Source: Asticcacaulis sp.
GTDB lineage: Bacteria; Pseudomonadota; Alphaproteobacteria; Caulobacterales; Caulobacteraceae
Direction of reading: 5' to 3'
NCBI GenBank assembly: GCA_024707255.1
Contig: JANQAC010000001.1
Span: 1,178,001-1,242,000, forward strand
DNA length: 64,000 bases
The first letter of the stretch is position 1, and every line of letters starts with the position of its first letter. The position numbers and the translations under genes were made by a program. Positions 28,733-38,680 of this stretch are shown here, piece after piece. The notes under the pieces were generated by a model. That model saw only the letters and a list, made by a program, of their open reading frames with translations, made no database searches and was not told the DNA's origin.

Positions 28733-29155
28733 TTACTGCGCGGCGGCCGTGATTTCAGCGCTTTCGGACTGCGTCCAGTAGGCATCGACATCGCCGCACA
28801 CCTGCTTCACGTCATCAAAATAGAAAGGCTTGGGCAGCAGGAATTTGACGCGGGCACGACGGGCCTTGTTAAGCGCCGCGGCACCGGCATCTGGATTATT
28901 GAGCTGGCCGGCCGTCATGATGGCGATCGGCACATCCGGCGCCAGATCACGGTAAGCGTCGAGATCATCCAGCGTATTATGGCTCTCGATAAAGACATCG
29001 AGCACTAAAAGATCAAATTTCTGCGCGCTGAGTTGTGCCAGAGCTTCCGGCATATCGACGACGCAAACGGCCTCGTATCCGGCGCGCTGGAACATTTTAC
29101 TGATAATGATCGCCTGGGTCCGGCTGTCTTCCAGTATCAGCACCTGTCTCGCCAT
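28733..29155 (-). CDS. CheY-like single-domain response regulator
   Basis: A 140-residue receiver domain without output domain. Acidic pocket LILEDSRTQ, phospho-Asp in FDLLVLDVFIESH, conserved Thr/Ala in IAIMTAGQ and lysine in FLLPKPFYF are all present. The start ATG 29155 has a purine-rich AAGGGGCGAG site. It lies 10 bases upstream of the CheZ-like gene, making a receiver-phosphatase pair, probably with the receiver-kinase further downstream. Confidence 0.88.
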   Translation of the reverse strand: MARQVLILEDSRTQAIIISKMFQRAGYEAVCVVDMPEALAQLSAQKFDLLVLDVFIESHNTLDDLDAYRDLAPDVPIAIMTAGQLNNPDAGAAALNKARRARVKFLLPKPFYFDDVKQVCGDVDAYWTQSESAEITAAAQ

Positions 29156-29237
29156 AACTCGCCCCTTGCACACTAAACGTATACTATTAGAGCGGGTAAT
29201 GCCTAATATATGGTTAGGGGCGCGTATAACATCATAC

Positions 29238-29268
29238 AAAAAAGCGGCCCTTTTGGGACCGCTTTCTG
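29238..29268 (-). terminator. Intrinsic terminator downstream of gltB
   Basis: On the minus strand AAAGCGGTCCC and GGGCCGCTTT pair around a four-base loop with one bulge, followed by six T. It lies directly after the gltB stop. Confidence 0.85.
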
Positions 29269-29269
29269 T

Positions 29270-32200
29270 TTAGGCTCTCAATGCTTCCTTGGCCGCCTGT
29301 ATCGCCAGTATCTCATTGGGCATGACCTCAACGAAGGCTTTCAGGCTGTTATCCCAGTCATCAAGAATAGCCTGGGCGCGCGGCGACAGGGTCTTCTCAA
29401 GGTGGGTGATGATCAGCTCTCTCAGGCGGGCCACATTCTCATCCGGAACGGTGCGCAGCGTAATGCCTTCGGGGTTGATATACTGGGCGAAGGTCTGGTC
29501 CGGATCATAGACATAGGCGACACCGCCGGTCATGCCCGCGCCGAAATTGGCACCGGCCTTGCCGAGGATAACGACTTCGCCGCCGGTCATATATTCGCAG
29601 CCATGCGCGCCGACGCCTTCGACCACGGTGGTCGCGCCGGAATTACGGACCGCGAAACGCTCACCCACCGTGCCCGCGATATAGAGCTGGCCGGAGGTGG
29701 CGCCATAGAGGATGGTGTTGCCGGCCAGGGCCTGGTTTTCCTGCCAGACCTTCGGACGGACGACGATGGTGGCGCCCGAAAGCCCCTTGCCGACATAGTC
29801 ATTGGCCTCGCCGATCAGGTTGATGGTCAGGCCCTTGACAGCGAAGGCGCCGAGCGACTGGCCGACCGAGCCGAGCAATTCGAGCTTGAGGTGGCCTTCA
29901 TCGAGCGAATTGCCGTACTTGCTGACAATATGGGACGAGGTGCGGGTGCCGACGGCGCGCATGGTATTGCGCACATCGTAGGTCAGTTGCATCTTTTCCT
30001 TACGTTCCAGCATGTAGGCGGCATCACGGACGATCTGGGCGTCGAGCGTATCGGCCACTTCATTGATCTCGTCATAACGCGTGATGGTGGCGCCCGGATC
30101 GAGATCGACGCGAACCAGCAGCGGGTTCAGGTCGAGGTCATCGAGATGCGCGCCACCGCGCGACACCTGCTGAAGCAGGTCGGTGCGGCCCGTGGCTTCA
30201 CCCAGCGACCGCAGGCCGAGCGAGGCGAGGATTTCGCGCACTTCGCGGGCGATGAAGGTGAACAGGTTGATCACCTTGTCCGGCGTGCCGGTGAACTTGG
30301 CGCGCAGGCGTTCGTCCTGAACGCAGACCCCGACCGGGCAGGTGTTGGACTGGCACTGGCGCACCATCAGACAGCCCATGGCGACCAGCGAGGCCGTGCC
30401 GATACCGAATTCGTCGGCGCCGAGCATGGCAGCGATGACGATATCACGGCCCGTACGCATACCGCCATCGGCGCGCAGGCGGATCTGGCCGCGCAGGTTA
30501 TTGAGCGTCAGCACCTGGTGGGCTTCCGACAGACCGAGTTCGAACGGGAGGCCGGCGAACTTGACCGAGGTGAGCGGCGAAGCCCCGGTACCGCCGACAT
30601 TGCCCGCCACAAGGATGGCGTCGGCTTTTGCCTTCGCCACGCCGGCCGCGACCGCGCCGATGCCCGACTGCGACACCAGCTTGACGGTGACGCGGGCGCG
30701 CGGATTGATCTGCTTCAGGTCATAGATCAACTGCGCCAGGTCCTCGATCGAATAGATGTCGTGGTGCGGCGGCGGCGAGATCAGGCCCACACCCGGCGTC
30801 GAGTGACGCATACGGGCGATGAACTCGGTGACCTTGAAGCCGGGGAGTTGCCCGCCTTCGCCGGGCTTGGCGCCCTGGGCCACCTTGATTTCGATTTCGC
30901 GGCACTGGTTGAGATATTCCGCGGTAACGCCGAAACGGCCCGAGGCGATCTGCTTGATCTGCGAGTTCGGGTTGTCGCCGTTCGGACGGCGGTGATAGCG
31001 TTCCGGGTCTTCCCCGCCCTCACCCGATACCGAACGGGCGCCGATGCGGTTCATGGCGATGTTCAGGGTCTCGTGGGCTTCGGGGCTGAGCGCGCCCAGC
31101 GACATGCCCGGCGTGACGAAACGCTTGCGGATTTCGTTGACTGATTCCACTTCCTCGATGGCGATCGGGGCGGCCTTCGCCTCGCGTGCCAGCAGGTCAC
31201 GCGGGCTGGTGGGCGCCGTCTTGGACATGCCGGCGATCAGGGCCGAGTACTTCTTGAAGACCTCGTAATCGTCACGCGTCGTGGCATCCTGAAGCAGGTG
31301 GATCAGTTTCGGCTGATAGTAGTGGGTCTCGCCGGCGGCGCGCATCTTGTAGAAGCCGCCAATCGGGGTGACCGGCTTTTTCGCCCACGCATTGAGATGC
31401 AGCTTCGCCAGCTTCTGCTCGATACCGCTGAGGCCGATACCCGAGATGCGCGAGGTCACGCCGGGGAAATATTCCGCCACCAGCGCACGCGACAGGCCGA
31501 GCGCCTCGAATTCATAACCCCCGCGATAGGAGGAGATAACCGAAATGCCCTTCTTGGCCAGGATCTTCATCAGGCCGGCCTCGATGGCCTTCTTGTAGTT
31601 CGAGAACGCCTTGTGTTCGTTGAACCCTTCATAACGGCCCTGGGCCAGGCGTTCCTGAAGGATTTCCAGCGTCAGATAGGGGTTGATCGCCGTGGCGCCG
31701 ACGCCGACCAGAACCGCGAAGGTGTGCGGGTCCATGGCTTCCGAGGTACGGACGATGATCGAGACGAAGGAGCGCAGGCCCTTTTGCACCAGCCGCGAGT
31801 GAACAGCGGCGGCAGCCAGGATCATCGGCACGCCCATCAGTTCGGCGGAAAGCGCCTCGTCGCTGAGGACGATCATGCTGGCCTTGTCCTCGCTGACGGC
31901 CTTGACGGCTTCGTCGCGCAGACGCTCCAGCGCGGCCTTGAGGCCGGCACCCGGCATTGCGTCTTCAGCCGGTACAGCAAAGGTGCAGTCCAGCTTGGCG
32001 ACATGGCCAACATTCTCGAACGTCACCATGCGTTCATACATCAGCGTGCTGAGGAACGGGCTTTCCAGCACGAAGACGTCGGTCTGGGCTTCATCTTCAG
32101 CCAGGATATTGCCGAGGTTCTTGAAGCGCGTCTTGAGCGACATGCCCTGCGCTTCGCGCAAGGGATCGATCGGCGGGTTCGTGACCTGGGCGAAGTTCTG

Positions 32201-33784
32201 GCGGAAATAGTGGGCCAGCGGGCGCCACTGCTCGGAAAGCACGGCCAGGGGCGTATCGTCGCCCATCGAGCCGATGGCCTCCTTGCCGTCCTTGACCATG
32301 GCGTCGAGCACGGTATCGAGGTCTTCAAGCGTGAAGCCGGCGGCGATCTGGCGGCGGTGCAGTTCCTCGCCATGATAGGCGCGCGGCTCCGGCCCCGGCA
32401 TGATCAGGGGCTCCAGCTCAACCATGTTTTCCAGCCAGCCCTTGTAATCGTGCTTCTGGGCCAGGGCGTCGATGATTTCGTCTTCACCATACAGCTTGCC
32501 GCCTTCGAGATCGACCGCGATCATGCGGCCCGGCGCGATATGGATACGGCGCGCGACGCGTTCCTCGGCCACGCCGGTCATGCCGGCTTCCGAGCCGACG
32601 ATCAGCAGGCCGTCCCTGGTTTCGGTGACGCGCAGCGGGCGCAGGCCGTTGCGGTCCTTGCCGGCGATGACCCAGCGGCCATCGGTGGCGCAGATGGCAG
32701 CGGGGCCATCCCACGGTTCCATCACGGCGTTGCAGTAAGCGTAAAGCGCCTTGTTGGCCTCGGAAACCGTGGCGTCCTTGGCAGTGGCTTCGGGAATCAG
32801 CAGGGCCTTGGCCATGGGTGCCGAACGGCCGGCGCGGACCAGCAGCTCGAAGACATTGTCGAGCGCGGCGGAATCGGAGCCGCGCGGCTGGATCACCGGT
32901 TTCACGTCGGACGCCTGGTCGCCGAAGGTGGTGGCGGCCATACGGATTTCGTGCGACTTCATCCAGTTGATGTTGCCGCGCAGGGTGTTGATTTCGCCGT
33001 TGTGCGCCAGCATCCGGAAGGGCTGGGCCAGGCGCCATTCGGGGAAGGTGTTGGTCGAGAAGCGTTGGTGGAAGATGGCCACCGACGAGGTGAAGTCCGG
33101 ATCCTTCAAATCGAGATAGAAGTCATCGACCGACTCGGCGCGGAACATGCCCTTGTAGATCAGGGTCTTGGCCGAGAAGGAACACAGGTAGAAATCACCG
33201 AGATTGGCTTCGTCGACACGCTTTTCAATGCGACGGCGGCAGAGGAACATGGCGCGTTCCAGCGCCTCGCCTTCCAGACCTTCCGGCGCGGCCATCATGA
33301 TCTGCTCGATTTCCGGGCGCGTGGCCGAGGCGCGTTCACCCAGTTGCGTCACGTCTACCGGCGGCTGGCGCCAGCCATAGAGATAGAAGCCGGAGCGCAG
33401 GATTTCGGATTCGACGATGGTCCGCGCCGTTTCCTGGGCGCCGAGATCGGTGCGCGGCAGGAAGACCTGGCCGACGAGGATCGGGCCCGAACGCGGCTTG
33501 TGGCCGATATTTTCAACCTGCTTGCGGAAGAAAGCTTGCGGCACATTGATCATGATGCCCGCGCCATCGCCCGACTTGCCGTCGGCATCGACCGCGCCGC
33601 GGTGGAACAGGGCCTTCAGCGCCTTGACGGCCAGTTCGACGACTTCGCGCTTTTGCGAGCCGTCGATCGAACAGACAACACCAACGCCACAGGCGGAGAT
33701 TTCGGACGCCGGATCATAGGCATGGCCCTCGATAAGGCGGGCGCGCTGATCCTGGTAGTGCTTGTAAGAATCGAATTTGGTCAT
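29270..33784 (-). CDS. gltB: Glutamate synthase (NADPH) large subunit
   Basis: A 1504-residue GOGAT alpha subunit that makes glutamate from 2-oxoglutarate and glutamine. The start MTKFDSYKHY is at 33784. The N-terminal nucleophile cysteine of the class II glutaminase lies in SACGVGVVCSIDG (about residue 32), after a short leader that is normally removed. The FMN/synthase centre includes GGEDPERYHRRPNGDNPNS, QIASGRFGVT and the 3Fe-4S cysteines in GCLMVRQCQSNTCPVGVC. The GXGXG beta-helix (GANFGAGMTGG) is at the end. It follows gltD with a one-base gap. Confidence 0.97.
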   Translation of the reverse strand: MTKFDSYKHYQDQRARLIEGHAYDPASEISACGVGVVCSIDGSQKREVVELAVKALKALFHRGAVDADGKSGDGAGIMINVPQAFFRKQVENIGHKPRSGPILVGQVFLPRTDLGAQETARTIVESEILRSGFYLYGWRQPPVDVTQLGERASATRPEIEQIMMAAPEGLEGEALERAMFLCRRRIEKRVDEANLGDFYLCSFSAKTLIYKGMFRAESVDDFYLDLKDPDFTSSVAIFHQRFSTNTFPEWRLAQPFRMLAHNGEINTLRGNINWMKSHEIRMAATTFGDQASDVKPVIQPRGSDSAALDNVFELLVRAGRSAPMAKALLIPEATAKDATVSEANKALYAYCNAVMEPWDGPAAICATDGRWVIAGKDRNGLRPLRVTETRDGLLIVGSEAGMTGVAEERVARRIHIAPGRMIAVDLEGGKLYGEDEIIDALAQKHDYKGWLENMVELEPLIMPGPEPRAYHGEELHRRQIAAGFTLEDLDTVLDAMVKDGKEAIGSMGDDTPLAVLSEQWRPLAHYFRQNFAQVTNPPIDPLREAQGMSLKTRFKNLGNILAEDEAQTDVFVLESPFLSTLMYERMVTFENVGHVAKLDCTFAVPAEDAMPGAGLKAALERLRDEAVKAVSEDKASMIVLSDEALSAELMGVPMILAAAAVHSRLVQKGLRSFVSIIVRTSEAMDPHTFAVLVGVGATAINPYLTLEILQERLAQGRYEGFNEHKAFSNYKKAIEAGLMKILAKKGISVISSYRGGYEFEALGLSRALVAEYFPGVTSRISGIGLSGIEQKLAKLHLNAWAKKPVTPIGGFYKMRAAGETHYYQPKLIHLLQDATTRDDYEVFKKYSALIAGMSKTAPTSPRDLLAREAKAAPIAIEEVESVNEIRKRFVTPGMSLGALSPEAHETLNIAMNRIGARSVSGEGGEDPERYHRRPNGDNPNSQIKQIASGRFGVTAEYLNQCREIEIKVAQGAKPGEGGQLPGFKVTEFIARMRHSTPGVGLISPPPHHDIYSIEDLAQLIYDLKQINPRARVTVKLVSQSGIGAVAAGVAKAKADAILVAGNVGGTGASPLTSVKFAGLPFELGLSEAHQVLTLNNLRGQIRLRADGGMRTGRDIVIAAMLGADEFGIGTASLVAMGCLMVRQCQSNTCPVGVCVQDERLRAKFTGTPDKVINLFTFIAREVREILASLGLRSLGEATGRTDLLQQVSRGGAHLDDLDLNPLLVRVDLDPGATITRYDEINEVADTLDAQIVRDAAYMLERKEKMQLTYDVRNTMRAVGTRTSSHIVSKYGNSLDEGHLKLELLGSVGQSLGAFAVKGLTINLIGEANDYVGKGLSGATIVVRPKVWQENQALAGNTILYGATSGQLYIAGTVGERFAVRNSGATTVVEGVGAHGCEYMTGGEVVILGKAGANFGAGMTGGVAYVYDPDQTFAQYINPEGITLRTVPDENVARLRELIITHLEKTLSPRAQAILDDWDNSLKAFVEVMPNEILAIQAAKEALRA

Positions 33785-33785
33785 T

Positions 33786-35250
33786 TTATTCCGCGGCTCC
33801 CAGTTGGAGCTCTTCGTTGGCATTCGCCGGGACAAGGAGTTCGGTTTGCAGATAATGATGAATGTCGGCGGCGGCATCCTGGCCTTCGCGCACGGCCCAG
33901 ACGACGAGCGACGCGCCGCGGACGATATCGCCCGCCGCGAATACGCCATCGACCATGGTGCGGAACTCACCGGCATGAACCTTGATCGTGCCCCAGCGTG
34001 TCACTTCGAGCCTGGGCTCGTTGAACATCACCGGCATGTTTTTCCGGTTCGAAGCCGAGGGCTTCGATGATCAGGTCGGCCGGCAGGTCGGATTCGGCGC
34101 CGGCGATATCCTCGATGCCCTGGCGGCCTTGCGCGTCCGGCGTGGTCAGGCGCATCCGCTGAATCTTCAGGCCGGTGACGGTTTCGGCATCGCCCAAAAC
34201 GGCCTTGGGGGCCGATAGCCACTCGAAGCGGACGCCTTCTTCCTCGGCATTGGCGACTTCGCGGTCGGAACCCGGCATATTGGCGCGGTCACGGCGATAG
34301 ATACACGAGACCGACTTCGCGCCCTGGCGGATGGCGGTGCGCACGCAGTCCATGGCGGTATCGCCGCCGCCGATAACGACGACGGTCTTGCCCTTGGCGT
34401 CGAGGTGCGCCTCTGCGGCGGGATCAACTTCGTAACCGAAGCCCTGACGGTTCGACATTGTGAGGTAGTCGAGCGCGGCGACCACGCCCTTCGAACCACA
34501 GCCGGGCACGCTGAGGGCGCGGCCCTTGTAGACGCCGGTGGCGATCAGGATGGCATCGTGCTTTTCACGCAGTTCCTCGAAGCTGACATCATTGCCGATA
34601 TCGCAGTTCAGCACATATTCGACGCCCGAATCCGCCAGACGATCGGTGCGGCGGGCCACGACGTGCTTTTCCAGCTTGAAGGACGGGATGCCGTAGACCA
34701 GCAGGCCGCCGGCGCGGTCATAGCGGTCATAGATGGTGACCTTGTAACCGAGGGTGCGCAGGCGGTCGGCGGCGGCGATGCCGGCCGGACCGGCGCCGAT
34801 GATGCCGATCGACTGCGCGCGCACGACTTCCGGCCTGATCGGTTCGATCCAGCCGTTTTCAAACGCCATGTCGCCGAGATAGCGCTCGACGCTGCCGATG
34901 GTGACGTTTTGCCAGCCGGATTGCTCCAGCACGCAGGAGCCTTCGCACAGGCGATCCTGCGGGCAGATGCGACCGCAGATTTCCGGCAGGGTGGAGGTGG
35001 CCGATGACAGTTCCCAGGCTTCCCGCGGACGGCCTTCGGCGGTCAGGCGCAGCCAGTCGGGGATGTTATTCGACAGCGGGCAGCCATGCTGGCAGAAGGG
35101 CACGCCGCACTGCGCGCAGCGCGATGCCTGGTGCGACGCCTGTGTCGGTGTGAAGTCGGCATAGATTTCATTGAAGTTGCCGGTGCGTGTCTTCGCATCG
35201 GACTTCGCCGGCGTCTTTTTGACTTCAATCACGAAACGGTTCGTATCCAT
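33786..35250 (-). CDS. gltD: Glutamate synthase small subunit, apparent frameshift
   Basis: Beta subunit passing electrons from NADPH to GltB. It carries the iron-sulfur binding cysteines (CAQCGVPFCQHGCPL, CGRICPQDRLCEGSC), FAD-binding GAGPAGIAAADRL and NADPH-binding VIGGGDTAMDCV. The frame breaks at FEPEKHAGD. Removing one T from the five-base run at 34039-34043 gives FEPENMPVMFNEPRLEVTRWG and a normal end (AAGDIVRGASLVVWAVREGQDAA), 487 residues in all. A sequencing error is the likely cause. The gene precedes gltB in one operon. Confidence 0.93.
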
Positions 35251-35639
35251 CTCACTACCTTCTTACTCGAAGCGACCCACTAAGGCCCGATACTCTCAGC
35301 AGAGGGTGCTAAAACGCAAAACCCCGGCAAAGAAAAGTTCAAATCTCATATCGGGCAAAGGTCTGTCAGGTTTTTTACCACAGATGACATATTTACCGCG
35401 ATGGTATCATTAGATACTTGTAGCTCAATCGCCGCATGGCTTCCCTCGCCCAAAAAACGTTTCTTGGCTCGGGCGGCCACTTGGCCTTGCCGAAACGCGA
35501 GCGTTTCGGAGGTTGTTCTTCTGCACATCTATACCCCGACATGCAAACCCCCTCGGCTGATCCCGTGGCCGCCCCGCGTGGGGTGGGCCTGAAATCAATC
35601 ACGAGGGGGGAATTTCAATCCGGCTTTTCAGCCTTCTGA
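35251..35639. other. Intergenic region between amtB and gltD
   Basis: 389 bases with no supported gene. It should contain the gltDB promoter and the end of the amtB transcript. A small dyad GTATC-ATTA-GATAC lies at 35404-35417, and a weak hairpin (GGCT/AGCC) lies just after the amtB stop. I see no clear sigma-54 or CtrA box. Confidence 0.4.
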
Positions 35640-36944
35640 TTATCCGTGCAGGGTCTCCCCGTGCTGTGATTGATCCAGGCCCTCGATCTCCTCTTCCTCT
35701 GTTACGCGAAGGCCTGTTGTGTATTTGCAGACCATGAGGATCAGGAATGTAAGCACCGCGCTCCAGCCGATGACCACCACGAGGCCGAGCAACTGTTTGA
35801 GTACGCTGGCGCCGGCACCGGCCGGATTTATGTCTGTATTGGCGAAGACCGCTGTCAGGAGCGCGCCGGTAAAGCCGCCCACGGCATGGACGCCGAACGC
35901 ATCCAGGCTGTCATCATAGCGGAACATGTTCTTGACGTAGGTCGAACCGAGATAGCAGATCGGGCCGGTGATCAGGCCCATCAGCAGGGCGCCGCCCGGC
36001 GTGACGAAACCTGCCGCAGGCGTTATGGCAACCAGGCCAGCAATAAGACCCGAAACCATGCCGAGCAGGGTCGGCTGCTTGCGCTCGAACCATTCCGGAA
36101 TGATCCAGCCGATCGCGCCAGTCATCGCGGCGACGATGGTATTGAGCATGGCCACCGAGGCGCGGCTGTCGGCGGCCCATTCCGAACCGGCATTGAAGCC
36201 GATCCAGCCAACCAGCAGCATCGAGGCGCCGATCATGGTATAGCCGAGATTATGCGGCGCCATGTTGTCGCGGCCGAAGCCCTTGCGCTTGCCGATCACC
36301 AGACAGGCGACCAGGCCGGCGACACCGGAATTGACGTGAACCACCGCACCGCCGGCGAAATCGAGCACGCCCATCTGGCCAAGGAAGCCGCCACCCCAGA
36401 CCCAGTGCGCCACCGGGGCATAGACCAGCACGCTCCACAGGGCCATGAAGACGCAGAAGGCCGAAAACTTCATGCGCTCGACGATCGACCCCATGATCAG
36501 GGCCGGGGTAATGATGGCGAAGGTCATCTGGTAGGCGACCCACAGATATTCCGGCAGGTTCGGGGCGGCCTTGTAAGCCGTATCGAGCCGGACGCCATTC
36601 AGCAGGGCAATATCGAAACCACCGATGATCTTGTTGAGGAAACTGCCGTCAGAACCGCCGCCAACACCGAAGGCCAGGCTGTAGCCGATGAAGATCCAGA
36701 TTACAGAGGCGATCACCGACACGGCGACCGATTGCGCCAGCACCGACAACAGGTTCTTTTTGCGCACCATGCCGCCGTAAAACAGCGCCAGACCCGGCAA
36801 GGTCATGAACAGGACCAGGCAGGTGGCGACAATCATCCAGCCGGCATCGCCGCCATTCAGGTTGAGCGCAGCCTGATGCGCCAGCAGAACGGGCTTCGCC
36901 GCCTCTGCCGTTGCCGCCGCTGCACTGACCTGCCAGATCGCCAT
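35640..36944 (-). CDS. amtB: Ammonium transporter
   Basis: A 434-residue Amt-family channel with about 11 membrane helices. Typical segments are LFYGGMVRKKNLLSVLAQS, DFAGGAVVHVNSGVAGL, GKRKGFG..NMAPHNLGYTMIGASMLLVGWIGFN, and the pore histidine region DAFGVHAVGGFTGALL. The cytoplasmic tail is short and acidic (TEEEEIEGLDQSQHG). The usual PII partner gene glnK is not adjacent. Located just upstream of gltDB on the same strand, forming a nitrogen-assimilation block. Confidence 0.95.
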   Translation of the reverse strand: MAIWQVSAAAATAEAAKPVLLAHQAALNLNGGDAGWMIVATCLVLFMTLPGLALFYGGMVRKKNLLSVLAQSVAVSVIASVIWIFIGYSLAFGVGGGSDGSFLNKIIGGFDIALLNGVRLDTAYKAAPNLPEYLWVAYQMTFAIITPALIMGSIVERMKFSAFCVFMALWSVLVYAPVAHWVWGGGFLGQMGVLDFAGGAVVHVNSGVAGLVACLVIGKRKGFGRDNMAPHNLGYTMIGASMLLVGWIGFNAGSEWAADSRASVAMLNTIVAAMTGAIGWIIPEWFERKQPTLLGMVSGLIAGLVAITPAAGFVTPGGALLMGLITGPICYLGSTYVKNMFRYDDSLDAFGVHAVGGFTGALLTAVFANTDINPAGAGASVLKQLLGLVVVIGWSAVLTFLILMVCKYTTGLRVTEEEEIEGLDQSQHGETLHG

Positions 36945-36993
36945 GTCACATCCTTAGAAATTCAAAGCTTTACTCAACACACCGCAGTCCGGG

Positions 36994-37010
36994 CACGGAC
37001 AAAGTCCGTG
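36994..37010. promoter_or_regulatory. Inverted repeat upstream of amtB
   Basis: CACGGAC and GTCCGTG are perfect seven-base arms around AAA, 50 bases upstream of the amtB start. It could be a regulator site or a 5' leader hairpin. No clear NtrC or sigma-54 match. Confidence 0.35.
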
Positions 37011-37178
37011 TGTTTGCACACGCGAGATAGAGGGTATTTTTTGTCCATAGCGGAAGATTGTCGGGATTAAAAGACAAATTTTTCCCGCACGCCTGCAAAA
37101 TTTGAGAAATTTTACGACCGCACGACAAAATACCGCTTCCGGCCGTCATATTGCCCGCCAGAGACAGCAATCTGTCAT

Positions 37179-38339
37179 TTACCCCTTGAACGACAACACC
37201 GCGGCGACGATTTCATCCTGCGTCGCTTCATCCAGATACGGGCTGAACGGCAGGCTGATGACGGTCTTCGACTTGGCCTCCGAGACCGCCAGGTCGCCGG
37301 TGCCGGAGGTGAACATCGCATAGCCCGGTTGCTGGTGCAGCGGGATCGGATAATAGACCGCCGAAGGCACGCCCTTTTCACGCAGGTGCGCCTGAAGGCC
37401 ATCGCGGTTTTCGTGCTCGATGGTATATTGCGCCCAGGTCGAAACGTAACCTTCTTTGACGAAAGGCACCGAGATCACCTTGCCGCCGAGCAGGTCATTA
37501 TAGCGTGCCGCCACCTTCTGGCGCAGGGCGATTTCCTCGCCGAAAATGGCCAGTTTCTCGACCAGGACCGCCGCCTGGATGGTATCGAGGCGCGAATTCA
37601 TGCCGATGCGGACGTTCAGATACTTGGCTTCGTGCGTGTAGTTCATCGTCGCCGCGTCGGTCGGCGTGGCGCCGCCGTGGACGCGGAACGAGATCAGACG
37701 CTCCAACAGGGCATCGTCATTAGTCACCACCGCGCCGCCATCGCCATAGCAGCCGAGCGGCTTGGCCGGATAGAAACTGGTGGCCGTCGCTACCGCCCAT
37801 TCCAGCGGCTGCCTGCCATTGATGGTGCCGCCGAACCCTTGGGCGGAATCGCTGATCAGGTGGAGGCCGTACTTTTTCGCAATGACCGACAGGGCCGGAT
37901 AGTCAGCCGGCTGGCCGAACAGATCGACGGCGATGATGGCGGCAGGCTTCAGGCGGCCTTCCTTTATAACCGCTTCAATGGCCGCCTCCAGCTTCATCGG
38001 ATCGATATTGTAGGTATCGGCCTGGATATCGACAAACACCGGCTCCGCGCCGGTCATCGGCACCACTTCGGCGGTGGCGACAAAGGTAAAGGCCGGCACA
38101 AAAACCGCGTCGCCCTTACCTACCCCTAACCCCAGCAGGATCAGCTCGATGGCGTCGGTGCCGTTGGCGCAGGAAAGCGTGTGCTTGGATTTGGCAAAGG
38201 CCGACATATTGGCTTCAAAGGTCTTGACTTCCGGCCCCATGATATAGGCGCCGTGCTTGATCACCTTGAGAACGGCGTCCTCGATCTTCGCGCCGATACG
38301 TTCGCGCTGGATGCCGAGGTCGATAAACGGAATAGCCAT
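37179..38339 (-). CDS. DegT/DnrJ/EryC1 family sugar aminotransferase (WbpE-like)
   Basis: A 386-residue PLP enzyme that aminates nucleotide-linked keto-sugars for surface polysaccharide. Motifs: CANGTDAIELILLGLG, the aspartate-containing LISDSAQGFGG, the PLP lysine in SFYPAKPLGCYGDGGAVVTND, and C-terminal VYYPIPLHQQPGY. The SFYPAKPLGCYGDGG form is like 3-keto-sugar aminotransferases such as WbpE, but the substrate is not certain. The ATG at 38339 (MAIPFIDL) is preferred over an upstream extension. It stands alone here and is unrelated in sequence to PseC. Confidence 0.88.
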   Translation of the reverse strand: MAIPFIDLGIQRERIGAKIEDAVLKVIKHGAYIMGPEVKTFEANMSAFAKSKHTLSCANGTDAIELILLGLGVGKGDAVFVPAFTFVATAEVVPMTGAEPVFVDIQADTYNIDPMKLEAAIEAVIKEGRLKPAAIIAVDLFGQPADYPALSVIAKKYGLHLISDSAQGFGGTINGRQPLEWAVATATSFYPAKPLGCYGDGGAVVTNDDALLERLISFRVHGGATPTDAATMNYTHEAKYLNVRIGMNSRLDTIQAAVLVEKLAIFGEEIALRQKVAARYNDLLGGKVISVPFVKEGYVSTWAQYTIEHENRDGLQAHLREKGVPSAVYYPIPLHQQPGYAMFTSGTGDLAVSEAKSKTVISLPFSPYLDEATQDEIVAAVLSFKG

Positions 38340-38680
38340 GGGAACACGCCTCAATAACTGCCGCGCCGGATTTCGGCGTCACATGCGCTTTACCAGCATA
38401 TGAAAGCAATGCACCTCAAAAGGCGTTTCCCAAAATTTCACTAAAGGCTTTCAGTAAACAGTCGTTAATAAAATTGTATACGATTTTACTTGAAGCCGTC
38501 ACGGAGCGGCGATATAGAGGCCGCGCATCAAGAGCAGGCCAAAAAGAAATACGGCCCGCGCCAACCTGCCTTCCCCGGCAAGGTGGCAGCCTTCAAAAAG
38601 GCGATGCGGCCGATGTCCGGCAACGAAACGGGACCGTCTTCACCTCCCTTTCGAGACACCTGTTCCTAAAGGACCAGACC
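38340..38680. other. Divergent intergenic region
   Basis: 341 bases between the leftward aminotransferase and the rightward 117-residue protein. The first 150 bases are AT-rich and include the near-palindrome AAAATTGTATACGATTTT (38470-38487), similar to two other sites in the window. No additional gene is supported. Confidence 0.4.

Noticed and set aside
31298..33985. An 895-codon open frame on the plus strand opposite gltB
   Set aside because: It lies wholly antisense to the well-supported gltB/gltD genes. Its translation is low in complexity and matches no family. High-GC coding sequence commonly gives such shadows.
33976..34070. Fusion of gltB with upstream coding sequence
   Set aside because: The in-frame extension past 33784 covers the end of gltD in another frame. 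The conserved start MTKFDSYKHY fits gltB.
37179..38339. The sugar aminotransferase as a second PseC
   Set aside because: Its motif pattern (SFYPAKPLGCYGDGG) is of the 3-keto-sugar type, and the pse locus already has a clear pseC.
38474..38680. Longer upstream start for the 117-residue hypothetical protein
   Set aside because: The extra 69 codons have poor coding character and cover a likely promoter region. A ribosome site sits just before TTG 38681.
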